Source: Jaminaea rosea
Lineage: Eukaryota; Basidiomycota; Exobasidiomycetes; Microstromatales
Length of the DNA: 64,000 nt
NCBI RefSeq assembly: GCF_003144245.1
Contig: NW_020289978.1
Location: 806,001-870,000 of the forward strand
Direction of reading: 5' to 3'
Below the pieces are notes generated by a model. The model worked only from the letters and a program-made list of their open reading frames with translations, made no database searches and was not told where the DNA came from. The position numbers and the translations under genes were made by a program. Shown here in pieces: positions 23,501-34,819 of the stretch. The stretch's first letter is position 1. Every line of letters starts with the position of its first letter.

Positions 23501-23765
23501 CACTGCGACCAAGTCCGCCTTCACTCGCAGCTATAATGGACGCTCCCACCCTATCGCCTTCCAGAAGGGCGAGGCTGGAGCGGCGAGGGCAAAAGCGAAG
23601 CAGCTCAAGGGTGACGGGGTACCTGATGTTGAGGAGGCGATTGTCGAGGACGATGGAGAGTACGACGTCGAGGATATGAGTGACGACGACGATGATGTGG
23701 ACGTGGGGAAGGACAAGATGATCAAGGAGAAGAAGCCAAAGGCGAAGGCGAAGGCCAAGAAATAA
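20504..23765 (+). CDS. RFC1: Replication factor C subunit 1 (clamp loader large subunit)
   Basis: Four exons (20504-20746, 20835-20899, 20975-21101, 21174-23765) give 1008 aa. RFC1 loads PCNA onto primer ends together with RFC2-5. A canonical PCNA-interacting box, QGSLAGYF, sits at 12-19. Acidic and lysine-rich stretches lead to a BRCT domain (about 307-385, CLAGLTFVFTGQLESLARED), which binds 5'-phosphorylated DNA in relatives. The AAA+ module has Walker A GPPGIGKTT near 491 and Walker B LILDEVDGM near 565, followed by sensor 1 (IPIILIAND) and the RFC collar helices. The tail is acidic then basic (DVGKDKMIKEKKPKAKAKAKK region). The third intron (21102-21173) is 72 bases with no in-frame stop, so its retention would insert 24 residues. 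It is convergent with NUP170. Confidence 0.96.
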
Positions 23766-23959
23766 TGACGGGGGAGGAAGGGGAGATTCCACGCTCAGTG
23801 CAGTCATATTCCATCTCGTCAAGCTTCTCCTACGCGCGATGCAGTCCGTTGCGAGCATGATGCAATTGCGATCGTGACCATCAGGGGCGTCATTGTCTCT
23901 CTTGCTTTCCCCTTCGCTGCGGCGAATGCTCCATCCCGCTCTCTTCTCATTCGCTCCGC

Positions 23960-26900
23960 TCAAAAGAAGCTCCTTAATCTATCCTGCAGCACCTTCATCC
24001 CACTGACCGTCTCTCTCGTTTCTGCCTCCATGCCTCCACTTCCACCACCACCACCGCTCAGCAGGCTGTTCAAGCTGACCAGGTAAGCCGTCAGGGCGTC
24101 ATCGATGCGCTTGGCAGGGAAGGCGAGCGACGAGGCCCGCCCGCCGCGTTGAAGCAGTGTGGAGACAAGCGCAGTCGTCGTAGCATCCTCATATGCCGCC
24201 GCTCCGAACCCGCTGCCACCCATAGCGCCGAGCATAGACGCCCTTTTGCTGCCGCCGCTCACCGACGAGCCCATAGAAGCCGCAGCGATGTACGCACCTA
24301 GCCAAGCCCTCAGCAGGGCGAGCGTGTCCCCCAGTAGGAAGACGAGCGAAGAGCGCGATTGCCATGGCTCGACCTTACTCTGGAAGAGGGACTCGAGCGT
24401 GTCGAAGACTGATTCTGGCGCGGCACCGGCAGAGAGCATCGTACTGATGGCCCAGTGGCGGGGCATGCTACTTGCTGAGCTTGAGCCCGAAGAGGGCTGC
24501 TGCTGCATGAGAGCGTACCGCTCGAGATTCCTGACTAGCACGTCCACCGGGCAAGCGAGCGACTCTCCACCCGTACCCGCTCCCATGAAGCGCCTGCCCA
24601 GCTCGACGACTACAGAGCCTACATGCTCCAATGATCTCGCCGCCCCCTTGGACTGACCATCCTGATGCGCCCGCGCAAGCAGCTGCTCCCACGTGTCCGC
24701 AATCAGCCCTTCATCTCTGAAGTCTGCTACATGGTAAATGAGGATTTTGACGTCGAAGAGCTCCAATGGGTCGGCAAAGTCGCGGTAAAGCGTGGAGATG
24801 TCCAGCAAAGCGGCGTCGAGCTCCTCGAGGAGCGGGCGCTTCCGCTCCTCGTCTAATTGATCGGCGGGAAGGTCCGTGAGTGCTCGATACACTTCGACCT
24901 GCACTTGAGCTACCTCGAGCTTTTCTTCAATGCTCGTGACAAAGGAGACAGTGCTGTGAAACCCATCCTCACCGTTGCCGTTCAGCTGGCTCGCCCCCGC
25001 AGAGGCAGACTTGGCATTGTTCGCGGCGAGGGTGAGGTACTCCAGCCTTTGAAACAGTCCCAAATCGAGCTCTGAGCTCTCTGCTAATCCGACAAGCACG
25101 CGCGCTGCTGCTGCTCCCTGGCCTCTTCTCGTGTAGGTTTGCCAGAGCATCTCTAGCTTCTCCAGGGTCAAGGGCTCCTGCTGCAGGTAAGCCTCGAGGA
25201 AAGGGGTGCGCAGCTCAAGAAGCTGCTCTCGCCTGCCGGAGTGGAGGAGGAACTCGTAGAGGGACTCGTGCAGGAGCGGGTCCGGAGAGGATTGCACGAT
25301 ACTGTATGCGGTGCCGCGGAGTGCCTCTAGGTGGGCGATGACATTCCCGCTGCCGCCGCTGGTGCGCTGAGCCGCTTCGACTTTCTCGTCAAGAATGCGC
25401 AGAGTGTCCAGGACGAGCCGATAGCAGCGCATGGCTCTGTCGTAGGCCGAGCGCCGAGCAGAGTCATTGTCGGGCAGACCTTCCTCTCTATACGCCCTGG
25501 CGAGGCCGTGTGGATCCCATTCGTTCGCGCATCTCAGCGGCAGATGGATCGCACCAGCCACCCAGTCCATATCTCTCCACAATCCGACCACTTCCTGTAG
25601 TCTTTCAAACGGCAGCCGACCGCTGGAGCGGGTCATGAGGTGCTCACTCTCCCTGAGTGCTTCATCTCGGCGCGGGCCTGGAGAGGACTCCTTGGCTTGT
25701 CGAATGCACTCCAGCGCCTTGTAGATGCGCACGTCGTTTGCGTCGCAGAAGGACGGACATTGCGACTGCAGAAGGTCGGCAATGACGTCCATTCCGGCTG
25801 AGGTGGTCGATGAAGTGGAGTGGAGATCAATGAGCGCTTCCACCAAGGGACGGGAGACGTTACTCGGGGTTGAAGCTTGTGACTGGGTGACTACAGTGGT
25901 GCTCGATGAGGGCGCTCCTGTCGAGGCGCTCGAAGATGATGGCTCGAGGACCAAGTCGGCCAATGTCATCCCCTCCACCTTGACCTTGATTGCGTCCGAC
26001 GTCTTGCTGAGCACCCTATCCCAGCCAAAGTCGCCAACAAGAGTGACGAAACTTAAAGCTTCGATTGTCCTCTCTACCAGCGCAAACAACGCTCGCAGAC
26101 TCTCCTGTTCGACGCGCTGCGCCAGATTGTCCCCTTCAGACCCGGCAGCACCGCTACCTGACGAGCTCTGAAGTCCGAATGCCTCCCCATGCAGCCTTAC
26201 GAAGGCTCTCAATTCCTCGAGATCGCGCGCCATCACTGCTGCCGTTGACGAGGGGCTTACCCCAGCCCGACTGACATCCCTCAGCTTCTGCTCCCACATC
26301 GACGCGATGAGCCTCGAAGCGTAGATGCCAAACCCGTCGTGTCGCCCACTCAGAACCACTCGACCCTCAGAGATGGGCTGATGCGGGTAAGGCGGCGGCT
26401 CGTACCGCGGGGCGCCGCCATAGTCGAAGTAGGTGCGAGAAGCATGTAGGACTGCGTCACCTTGTGGTGAGAGAGTTGCGGCTGTTGACGAAGATGAAGA
26501 GCCGACGGAGAGGAGGCCTTCAATTGAGGCGGCTAGGTGTGAATTTCGAGCGGCGACGGCAATGGCCATTGCGCAACTTTGCGCCTGGCCGTGTCGCTTG
26601 AAGACCTCAACTAGGCCTACGCCATCTGCGCTGGCCGGACCAGAGGAAGGGGCAGCTGCGGCGCTGCTTGCACTGCTACGCTCCAGCAGGTCGCACATCA
26701 AGTCGATAGGCCGTCTCTCCACAAGGACCGTAAGACCTGAACTTGTGAGAACAAGGAAGGTCCGCGGCAGATGCGTCATTTGACGAACGAGCGGGTTGGG
26801 CGACGATGCTGCTTGCCGCGGGACCTCAGCGACGGCCCAGGTAGCGCCGTGTACAAGGACGTCGGTCGCTTGCTCAGCAGAATCTGCTGGCTGGATAGAA

Positions 26901-28392
26901 GAAGACGAGACACTGCTCGATACCAAAGCTGTACTTGTGCTCCCAGGAGAGACAGTCGTGTTGTTGGTAGCCGTTGCATTGGACCTCCCGATACAAAGAA
27001 CGTTGTCCAGCCCTCCCTCATAGGCATAAGGCCCCGCTGCGAGCATGATCCCGTCCTTGTACAGGGCGTGACTGATGCGCTGCAATGGCGGCTGGGCGGG
27101 CGGGTGATCGACAGATTCATTGAAATTTGGAGCCACCGACGGCGTCTGCGTCGGGTTGAGGCCGTTGGCTGGCGGTGGTCTCACGTAAAGGAGCTCCAGC
27201 GTCGATGTTGTACCGGCCGAGTACGTCGGCGTCGCAAAGGCGCGATAGCCGCTGCGCTGATTGGTGAAGAAAAGGCGAACGCCATTGCTAGTCACTGCTA
27301 GGAGGCAGATCGTGCGGCTCTCTTGGCTGCGGATAGGCTGAAGGGAGATGATGGCAAAGTCCTCTTGGCGAAGCAGCGCGGCATTATTCGGCGAGATGAG
27401 CGAGGCAGTACGATGTATGTCCTTGAGCGTTGTGATATGCTGGGGCGGTGCATTGGCCTGCGCCGGGATCGAATAGATCGAAATGGATCGTTTCGAATGT
27501 AGCGTGTAGATGAGGGATCGCGAGTCATCGATGGCGATGGCGTCCATTGACTGCTTGACAGCTCCTCCGGCCCATTGCGGGAGCAGGTTCATGACTCCGG
27601 CGCTCGTGTGATTTTTGATCGAGCACTTCGAGCTAAACCAGCCCTCCTTTGCCTGATAACAGAGCTCGTACAAGCAGGCGTCGCTTCCCCTCGCAAAGAC
27701 GCGTGAGCCTCCCTTTGTCGCTAGAGCGTCGCTCAAGACCACGCCGGATGAAGGGACGACAAAGTCCGTCTGGTAGAGGCGCAGCTCTCGCTGCGAGTTC
27801 TGAGCGCCAGACGTCTCGAGCGATACTCCGAGGATGGTGACGGAGGTTTGCGTCGAGATGAGGAGCAGATGCTTGATTGAGTCGATGAAGACGCCCGGCT
27901 TTGGCGCTACGAGCGAAACAGCGTGGATGACGTCGGTTGGGTGGACATACGACTCGAAGGCGGACGAGCTGCCCTCGAGGTAGTTCCAGAGGTACAATTG
28001 ATGGTCGATGATGATCCATGCTCGTTCAATCTCGGGAAAGAGTCCCTGCGAGGCGACTGTATGCGCCGAGGTGCTCGCCTGGATGACGGCATCTGGGATG
28101 GTGAGGGTTCGCAGCTTGCGAAGGTTGGCCCAAGGCGGAGAAAGGTAGAGCTTGTAGGGCTGGTTGATGGAAGCGTCTGTGCGAGGTAGGGGCAAGGTGA
28201 TCAGCTGGCGCTGTCATGGTCACTGCGCTGCACCCTGGCGCACTCACTGAGATAGTCTGCGAGGTCTTGATGCTGTGAATCCTGATTGGCGAGATTCTTG
28301 AAGGTACTGGCCGCCTGCTGCAGCTTCGAAGAAGCATTCGACGGCCCCGCGGTAGGCTGCGAGGCCGACGCAGAAGTAGAAGCAGTGGCCAT
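23960..28392 (-). CDS. NUP170: Nucleoporin NUP170/NUP155 (inner ring of the nuclear pore)
   Basis: Two exons (28392-28248, 28176-23960) give 1453 aa, close to the usual ~1400-1500. The 71-base intron ends in the strong acceptor CCTCGCACAG and restores a single frame (LADYL|NASINQPYK). The N-terminal beta-propeller carries the family signature LFPEIERAWIIIDHQLYLWNY, followed by blades (SYVHPTDVIHAVSLVAPKPG). The C-terminal half is an alpha-solenoid with DPLLHESLYEFLLHSG and QLLELRTPFLEAYLQQEPL. NUP170 anchors the inner ring to the pore membrane, and in yeast it also silences subtelomeric chromatin. Low-complexity serine inserts in the propeller are typical of the host. It is divergent from the CDCA7-like gene, with 320 bp between start codons. 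Confidence 0.95.
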
Positions 28393-28712
28393 GACCAAGC
28401 CAGTGGCAGTGATGAGGGTTTAGAGTACTTAGTAACAGCGACCAACGCGAAGACTTGGCCTGGCCTGCTTCACTCAACCAGCCTCTCTTGCCGCCCTTTG
28501 TTTCACCGACTTCCGTTCCGTCTCGTCTTGTTGCCCTTCCGCTCGTCCTTGTCCCGTTCCCGCCTGTCGAGTGGAGCGCGTCTGTTGGTACCACGGCATC
28601 ACCCTGACCTCGACCACACGCAAACGCCCCATTTGGCACCACAGTTCCATAGCTACATCGTGCGTCGACATGGTGCTGCGCAGTTTGGCTGCCCCGCAAT
28701 CATCGTCATAAG
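28393..28712. promoter_or_regulatory. Shared divergent promoter, NUP170 and CDCA7-like gene
   Basis: It is 320 bp of C/T-rich DNA (blocks of CCGTTCCGTCTCG-like sequence around 28500-28580) between two divergent starts. No TATA box is visible. Confidence 0.45.
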
Positions 28713-31610
28713 ATGCCGGCTACGACGAGGCGATCTAGCTATGGCTCACCGCAATCCAGCCGCATCGCCGTACGGCCACCATCATCACCCTCGGCGCTTG
28801 ATTCGATCAAGCCATCTCCTAGCAATCATCGACCGCAGAGGCGAACAAAGTTGTCAGAGGCTACACAACGCTGGGGCGCCTTTTCTCTCTCCCCATCACC
28901 GCCGCCCACTATCTCTTCCTCCGCGTCTGCTCGCCCAACTATTGAGAAGCAAGCCAATGGCAGCGGCTCTTGTGCTGTAATTACGATAGATGATGATGAC
29001 GACGACGATCAGCAGCGGGGGGAAGAAAGCGAATGGGAGCCAGAAACGCCCCCTTTACCTCCCATTTGCCAGCCAGAGGTATCTCCGCTACCACTCGAGC
29101 TCAACAACGGAGACGAAGCCGCATACATGGAAGTCTCATTCGACTGCCAGACGCCAACACCCCCGCCAGAAGAGCCTAGCAAGCAGCACGTCGCCGAGAC
29201 TTCGCAATGCGCAACAACAGGAGGTCATGCCTCTCCGCCACCCAAAGATACCCGCAACTCTCCCTCCGCCTCCTCCTCGCCCTCAATGGGCTCCCCGACG
29301 CCTCCCAACGAAGAGGAGCCAGAGCCCGCAGAGCCACGCAAATCCATCTTCGACATCCATGACCAAGAAGAGCAGGATGCCATGCTCGCTCAGCTACAGG
29401 CTCTTTTGCCTGGCTCAGATGCCGAGGCGAGCGACTCCGACAATGATGATCTTGACTACGAGGAGAAGAGGAACAGGAGGTTGATGAAGAACAAGGCGAT
29501 GCTGCTTCAGCTCGGGCTCACGGCAGCACAGTCGGGCAGGAAAGAGGATTCGCGAGCTTCATCTGCAGGTGGAGCAGATGTTGCATCGCCTCTGCACGCT
29601 GGAGTCGCCGACGAGACCATCCATGATGCCGATGACGAAGACGACAATCATGGTGAAGGGCCTTCAACGCAACCGAGGCGCAAGCGTGGTCGTCCCTCGA
29701 AAATCGGGAAAGCAGCAGAGCGATCCGGACGCCGCAGTCACACAGCTGCGAACAAGCAGCATGCCCGCTTGTCACTCAAGTTGGCCGAAGACGGGACTAC
29801 CACTTCCCTCCCCCTGCAGGGCACAGAGCACGAGCTGGCGTACATCTATCTGCTCCCACCGCGAGCAAGAGACCCTTTCATCTTGATTGAAAACTTCCTC
29901 GTCGAAGCGCCAAAGCCTCCTACTCCGCCGCCGCCCTCGCCTTCCCCTTCTCCACCGCCTCTCGTCGTCTCCGCCAAGAAGATGGGGAAGCGTAAAGCGG
30001 CGGGAGAGAAGCCGTCCAAGCTCATCAAAAATCAGAAGCGTCTCCTTTCCGCCAATGCCAACGGCGTTGAAGTCGAAATAACAGGCCGCTGGACCGCGAG
30101 TGGCGCCTCCCTCGAAGGCACCTCCTGTCACCAATGTCGCCGCAAACGCGACTACCCAATGATGCACTGTCGCAAATGCCCTCTCCACTGGTGCTACGGG
30201 TGCATGGATGTGCGGTACGGTGCCTTTGACCCTGCAGACCCGACGGACGCCCCATACGAGGGATGTGTCGATACTTGGAACCCGAGCGACACGCACTGGC
30301 GTTGCCCGAAGTGTAGGGGGATTTGCAATTGCAGTCTCTGCCTTGTCAAGGGGGGCTATAAGGAGCTGCTACATGGGCCGGGTGGCGGAGAAGGGCCGCC
30401 CGTGCCTGTTACGCCAGGGGCGAAGAAGTCTCGCGTCTCGAGCCTCAGTGCACAGATTCGCGGCCCAAAGTTGGAGAGGGAGCATCGTTCCGTACGCCAC
30501 TTCCTCTTTTCTTCCCTCGGCATTATCAAGACGAACAATGCCAATCTGGGCGACGAGGAGGTGCACGTGCGAAGTGATGAGGAGGGAGTGGAGCCTGTGG
30601 GCGACCATCCTCTGGTTGGGAATAGACAGTCGACGACGCATAGTCTGGCCAAGCTCAGGGAGAGGATTGTGGTAATCAAGCGACTTGCGAGGGAGGAGAG
30701 AGCAAAGTGGAAAGATCGAGAGAAGGAGATACGATGGGTCGGCGTGGATGATTATTCTGACGAGGATGAGCTGGACCCAGAACAAGATTCAAGGACCTCT
30801 TTGCCCGTCAATGCCGCTGCTGCGCCACTGGGCCCCTCCAAGTACAGCCACGTCAAGCGCATCACCCTTCGCCTTCCCGCACGGCCCTCAGCGCCTGCAC
30901 GCAAGACGTCCCGTCGGCGTCGCAAGTTCTCTGCTCCAGCGGCGAGAGGAGACGGCAATGAAGACCTCACAGCCGCGGCCATCTTTGCTGCAACGCAAGG
31001 TCCCACCCTCTTCAGCGATGCTGGTAGCTCGCGTGAGGCCAACGTCTGGGTCAGAGGAGCGATGGATGTCGGTGAATCTGAGAGTGATGGCCTGCTCACC
31101 GACATCGAGGAGGGCGAAGAGGGCGGAGCGGTCCAAGAAGTCGAGCAAGCTGACGACGATGATGAGCAGGCGGAGAGAGGCGAGGACCAGGAGGAGGAGG
31201 AGGAGGAGGAGGAAGACGAGTTGGTGGACGAATCCAGCGACGACAACGATGTAGAGGACGAAGTTCTCTCGCGCCATGCAGGCCAAACCTCAAGACGCCC
31301 CTCCGCCTCTCTATCTATCCTCTCTTCAGGTCTCTCGGATCCTCCTTCCCTCACGCCTCTCTCATCGAGGCATCCCTCGCCCTCGGCGCAGCATCAAGGC
31401 GGACACGACGACAGCGGCAGCGGCAGCGGTAAACCCGACGGCAATCATACTCAGCGTCAGCGCTACGGCCTTTTGCCGATCCCCACCTCGACCGGCGACG
31501 GTCCTGCTGCTTCTCCCTCGTTCTTCTATAACGCCATAGCGGACGTGGCAGGGCAAGAAGCGCGATCAAGTCGACCTCGACGCTCCGCCGTTGCTAGTCA
31601 CGGGCGCTGA
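28713..31610 (+). CDS. CDCA7-type zinc-finger chromatin protein (zf-4CXXC_R1) with AT-hook
   Basis: A single 965-aa exon. The diagnostic part is residues about 472-543, a cysteine-rich module with CxxC pairs CHQC, CRKC, CYGC, CPKC and CNCSLC. It matches the four-CXXC (R1) zinc finger of CDCA7 proteins, including the conserved RRKRDYPMMHCRKC and HWRCPKCRGICNCS segments. Upstream at about 323 is an AT-hook-like RRKRGRPSK, and the remainder is acidic and serine-rich (a run of Asp/Glu near 830-850). In animals CDCA7 recruits the SNF2 remodeler HELLS and is needed for DNA methylation, and fungal CDCA7-like proteins have been linked to genomes that keep HELLS and DNA methyltransferases. A nuclear DNA- or nucleosome-binding role is therefore likely; methylation in this fungus is inference. 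Confidence 0.85.
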   Translation: MPATTRRSSYGSPQSSRIAVRPPSSPSALDSIKPSPSNHRPQRRTKLSEATQRWGAFSLSPSPPPTISSSASARPTIEKQANGSGSCAVITIDDDDDDDQQRGEESEWEPETPPLPPICQPEVSPLPLELNNGDEAAYMEVSFDCQTPTPPPEEPSKQHVAETSQCATTGGHASPPPKDTRNSPSASSSPSMGSPTPPNEEEPEPAEPRKSIFDIHDQEEQDAMLAQLQALLPGSDAEASDSDNDDLDYEEKRNRRLMKNKAMLLQLGLTAAQSGRKEDSRASSAGGADVASPLHAGVADETIHDADDEDDNHGEGPSTQPRRKRGRPSKIGKAAERSGRRSHTAANKQHARLSLKLAEDGTTTSLPLQGTEHELAYIYLLPPRARDPFILIENFLVEAPKPPTPPPPSPSPSPPPLVVSAKKMGKRKAAGEKPSKLIKNQKRLLSANANGVEVEITGRWTASGASLEGTSCHQCRRKRDYPMMHCRKCPLHWCYGCMDVRYGAFDPADPTDAPYEGCVDTWNPSDTHWRCPKCRGICNCSLCLVKGGYKELLHGPGGGEGPPVPVTPGAKKSRVSSLSAQIRGPKLEREHRSVRHFLFSSLGIIKTNNANLGDEEVHVRSDEEGVEPVGDHPLVGNRQSTTHSLAKLRERIVVIKRLAREERAKWKDREKEIRWVGVDDYSDEDELDPEQDSRTSLPVNAAAAPLGPSKYSHVKRITLRLPARPSAPARKTSRRRRKFSAPAARGDGNEDLTAAAIFAATQGPTLFSDAGSSREANVWVRGAMDVGESESDGLLTDIEEGEEGGAVQEVEQADDDDEQAERGEDQEEEEEEEEDELVDESSDDNDVEDEVLSRHAGQTSRRPSASLSILSSGLSDPPSLTPLSSRHPSPSAQHQGGHDDSGSGSGKPDGNHTQRQRYGLLPIPTSTGDGPAASPSFFYNAIADVAGQEARSSRPRRSAVASHGR

Positions 31611-31865
31611 TCCGGCTGTGTAAGAGCGAGCAAGACAAGGAGGTAGCGATGGCGATCCAGTGCTGCGCTTGAAATCAAGAGAGCGGGACGGGTATGTGCA
31701 GATGGTCACAAATTTGATCGTATGAGATGACGTAATTGAACGGATGACAGTGGATATCGATGTTGAGGTGAATTTCTTGGAGTGTGCTGAATGATTGATC
31801 GAGACGCAGAAGAGGGGCTGCTGCCTGGCCCGCTCGCTGCGAAGAGCTCGGCTACCTGTCGCCGC

Positions 31866-32822
31866 TTACGTCTGCGTCGCAGCAGCGTTGAGCTTTGGGT
31901 CTGAGATGTCCGACTCGTCGTCGTCATCGTCGTCCTCGATGGGTGAGAAGCTCTTGCTGTTGTCCTGGGCCTTGGTCTTGCCCTTTGTACCCTTTACCTT
32001 GCCCATGCTCTTGGTCTTACCCTTATCCTCCGCAGCCTGACTGCCCGCACTCCCTGTTTGCTGCCCATCGCCCCCCTCAAGGCCGGCTGCGCCTCCCTGA
32101 CCATTCTTCTCCTTAATGCTCTTCATCTTTTCGCGTCTCTCCCTTGCCCCCGTCAAGCTGGGGCGCAACTTGCTGCGTGCACTCTCTTCGATGCTTGATG
32201 TGCTAGTGTCGGTGTCGCTGCCTTCGCCCGCAGCGATCGAGGCGAGCTTCTTTCGGGCGAGAGATTGATTGAGGCCTCTGGCTTCCTCGCGTGTGGGTAG
32301 AGGAAGGATTGGGCTGGGTATCGTCGACAGATCGGTTGCGTCCGTCGACTTGGGCTTGACCTCGGCGCTCATTGCAGCACCGGCAGCTGCGGCAGCCGTG
32401 CGCAAGCTCGCATCGATGGCTGCGTCTGTTTCATCCTCGTCGAAGTCGCCTTGCTGCTGGTCATGCCCATATCCGAGCGAAGGCGTCGCAGTCACCCCTT
32501 CGAAGTCACTGTCAAAGTCGCCGTCGTCGCGCGCAGCGGTGACGTGGTCACCCGCGGTAGAGGAGGTAGCTGTAGCGAGGTGGGCCGTCCCTGCCTGAAT
32601 GGCTGCCATGCCTGCGGCGGCCATTCCTGGGGAGATGCCGTAGCGCGGTACTGCCTGCGGTGTAGTAGGTGGTGCTCCGTTGATCAAGTCGTGGCGGAAG
32701 AGACCCTTGACACCTTTGACTTTGCGAATGGGAGGGGAGACGCCACCGCCTTGAGTGGATGCAATGCTAGCCAAGCAGGGAAAAGCAGAAAAAAGGCAAC
32801 GTCCATTTCAGTGAGTCTTCGT

Positions 32823-32854
<32 letters not shown>

Positions 32855-34513
32855 CCCTGCTCCTGAGAACGATATGATGGTGATGAATGAATGAAAAGAC
32901 TGAATGAAGGCTGTTGCCCGTGAATTACGCCAAGACTCGTATCACTCACCTTGACCAATACTTCTGCTTGTTGCGTTGCTTGGCGCTCGGCTGCCCCGTG
33001 GACACGCTCACCCCTGTATTGACACTTCCCACAGGCGGTACGTTGGCTTGCTCCTTCATCATTTGGCCGGGCAATTTGCGTGGCACACTGTGAATATAGC
33101 CGTCATGCGTAGCAATTGCTTTCTTGCCGCGCCAGGCAGCATCGAGTGGTGCGTCTTTGGGCATCGCATCGTGCCAAGCAGCTGTGGCTTGATCCTCAAA
33201 TGAACGCATTGTGGCTCGATACTTCTCAAAGGTCTGAAGCTGCTGTTGCGAGCCTGCCTTGTTTGCGTGCCAATTGCCTGTCCCGGAGCCGGCGGTGGCG
33301 AGCCAAGGAGGGGGAGCAGGGTAGCGCACGCTGAAGTGGTTGAGAAGGAGCTGCTGGGCATTGATGCGACCTGCAAAGGCGCCTGCCCCTTGGGGAGTGG
33401 AATGTCCACGGGAGGTGGCCTTCTCCGTAACGTCGGCGAGCGTCTCGCCCTTTTTGCCGTTGCCCGTGATGGCAGGGTCGATGTGGGCGTTCGTTGATTC
33501 ATGGACCAGAATGTCGGCGCCTTGAGCGAGGGGAACGAGACCGATCCTGTCTCCGAGGCCGCCGGAGGCGTCGCAGGTGTCGCCCAGGATGACAAGTTTG
33601 CGGCCTCTGCAGGGAAGAGAGCGAGGAGAGTCAGTGTGAAGCAGCATATATTCTTGCGCTGCCGTCTTGCTACCCACGGCACGTCAAGAGGAGGTGGCTC
33701 AAGCTTGGTGCCATCCGGTAGCTCAATCGTCTTGCGCTCCTTGATGAGCTTGCCGACAAGGGATCGATGATTGGAAATGCCCTTTGCTCGAATCTCCGAG
33801 GCCTGCGCATCGATCTGTGCAATGACTCGTGGGTCGATGGGCGAGGACGTGGGGGCTTCGGCAAAGATATAGCCAACGGTGGGCGCACGATGCAAGATGG
33901 GAGCAGCGCTAATTTTGAAGCCGGCTAGCTCTGCGATGTTGGGCCAGGAGGCGGAAGGGGGATCGAGGAAGATGTCGCGTCCTTGCACCTCATTGGAGTG
34001 AAGGGGCAGCTGCGGTATGACGCGTCGAGGGCCGTGAGTCGAGCCGGCAAGGCCGACGTCCGTCTCGAGCGTGCTGGCCTGAGGATGGACACCCGTAGGC
34101 TGCTGGTCGGGCCAGAGCAGCTCGTGGACGGTGTAGTTGACGTTGAGGGTGGTGTAGCAGAGGGTGAGTTGAGTGCGCAGGAGTGCTCGCAGCCCAAGCG
34201 GGCCGAAGATGTGGACGCGCGGCTTGTCGTCATGTGATGGAGCAGCTGACGGGCCAAGGAGGGTCGTCAAGAGGGGAGCAAGACCGAGGACGTGGTCTTG
34301 GTGGAGATGCGTGATGAGGATCATTTGAATGCTCGAGACCTTTGCGTCACCGCCAATCCTCTTATCGTTGATTTGCTGTTGTGTGCCCTCACCGCAGTCC
34401 ACCATGACCGAAGTCTTGCTGTCAAAGTGGACGACGAGCGACGAGTAGTTGCGCGAGCCCGAAGGAGCGCTCGAGGTGCCTAGAAACTGCAGCTTAACAT
34501 CGTCGCCGCTCAT
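31866..34513 (-). CDS. tRNase Z, short (ELAC1-like) form, with acidic C-terminal extension
   Basis: Three exons (34513-33678, 33606-32950, 32766-31866) give 797 aa. The enzyme removes 3' trailers from tRNA precursors. The metallo-beta-lactamase core begins VKLQFLGTSSAPSGSRN and has the metal motif THLHQDHVLGL near residue 70, IFGPLGLRALL, then PGRKLVILGDTCDAS across the first splice (donor GTGGGT) and VHESTNAHID. The GHSTPQGAGAFAGRINAQQLLLNHFS segment carries the last histidines. The core ends near residue 495 with NKQKYWS. A 183-base intron with a very strong pyrimidine tract then joins about 300 residues of Ser/Asp/Ala-rich sequence (SIASTQGGGVSPPIRKVKG, later DDDDDDESDIS). Frames match exactly and the last exon has no ATG of its own at its start, so one gene is preferred over two. 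Extension function unknown. Confidence 0.85.
32821..32860. repeat. Hexamer repeat (CTGCCT)n inside a tRNase Z intron
   Basis: Four perfect CTGCCT units (32827-32850) are flanked by variants CTGCCC and CTGCTC. It lies within the 183-base intron and reads as a purine-rich GGCAGA-type tract on the transcribed RNA, which may explain why this intron is twice the local norm. Confidence 0.8.
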
Positions 34514-34819
34514 CGTGATGCGGGGAGGACGCAGCAAGGCAGAGACGTGGGCAAGTGTGGCAAGGTCGATATGTTGCTCGCGGGATCTCTCTTGCGTGTC
34601 TTTGCTCCGGAAATTGATCTACTGCCGCTGCGTCTCGATGAGCGAGGACGAGTTATGCGTGGGGGGAAATCAGGAACGACGAGACGTCGGCGTCGTCGCC
34701 TTCGTCTCGCCCTTCCGTGCGGCCCGTGCATGCTTGCGCTTACATAAGCACATGATTTTGGGTCCTGCCCTTCCTTAGTCTGATCGCCCTTTCCTTCGCT
34801 TCTCAACCTTCGCAACGCC
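34514..34819. promoter_or_regulatory. Shared divergent promoter, tRNase Z and ELP5
   Basis: It is 306 bp between start codons of two tRNA-biology genes. It contains a GACGTCGGCGTCGTCGCC-type GTC-rich stretch near 34680. No clear TATA box is seen. Confidence 0.45.

Noticed and set aside
31866-32774. A separate gene downstream of tRNase Z
   Set aside because: The frame lacks an ATG at its 5' end and begins exactly at a strong acceptor whose phase matches the tRNase Z donor, so I joined them.
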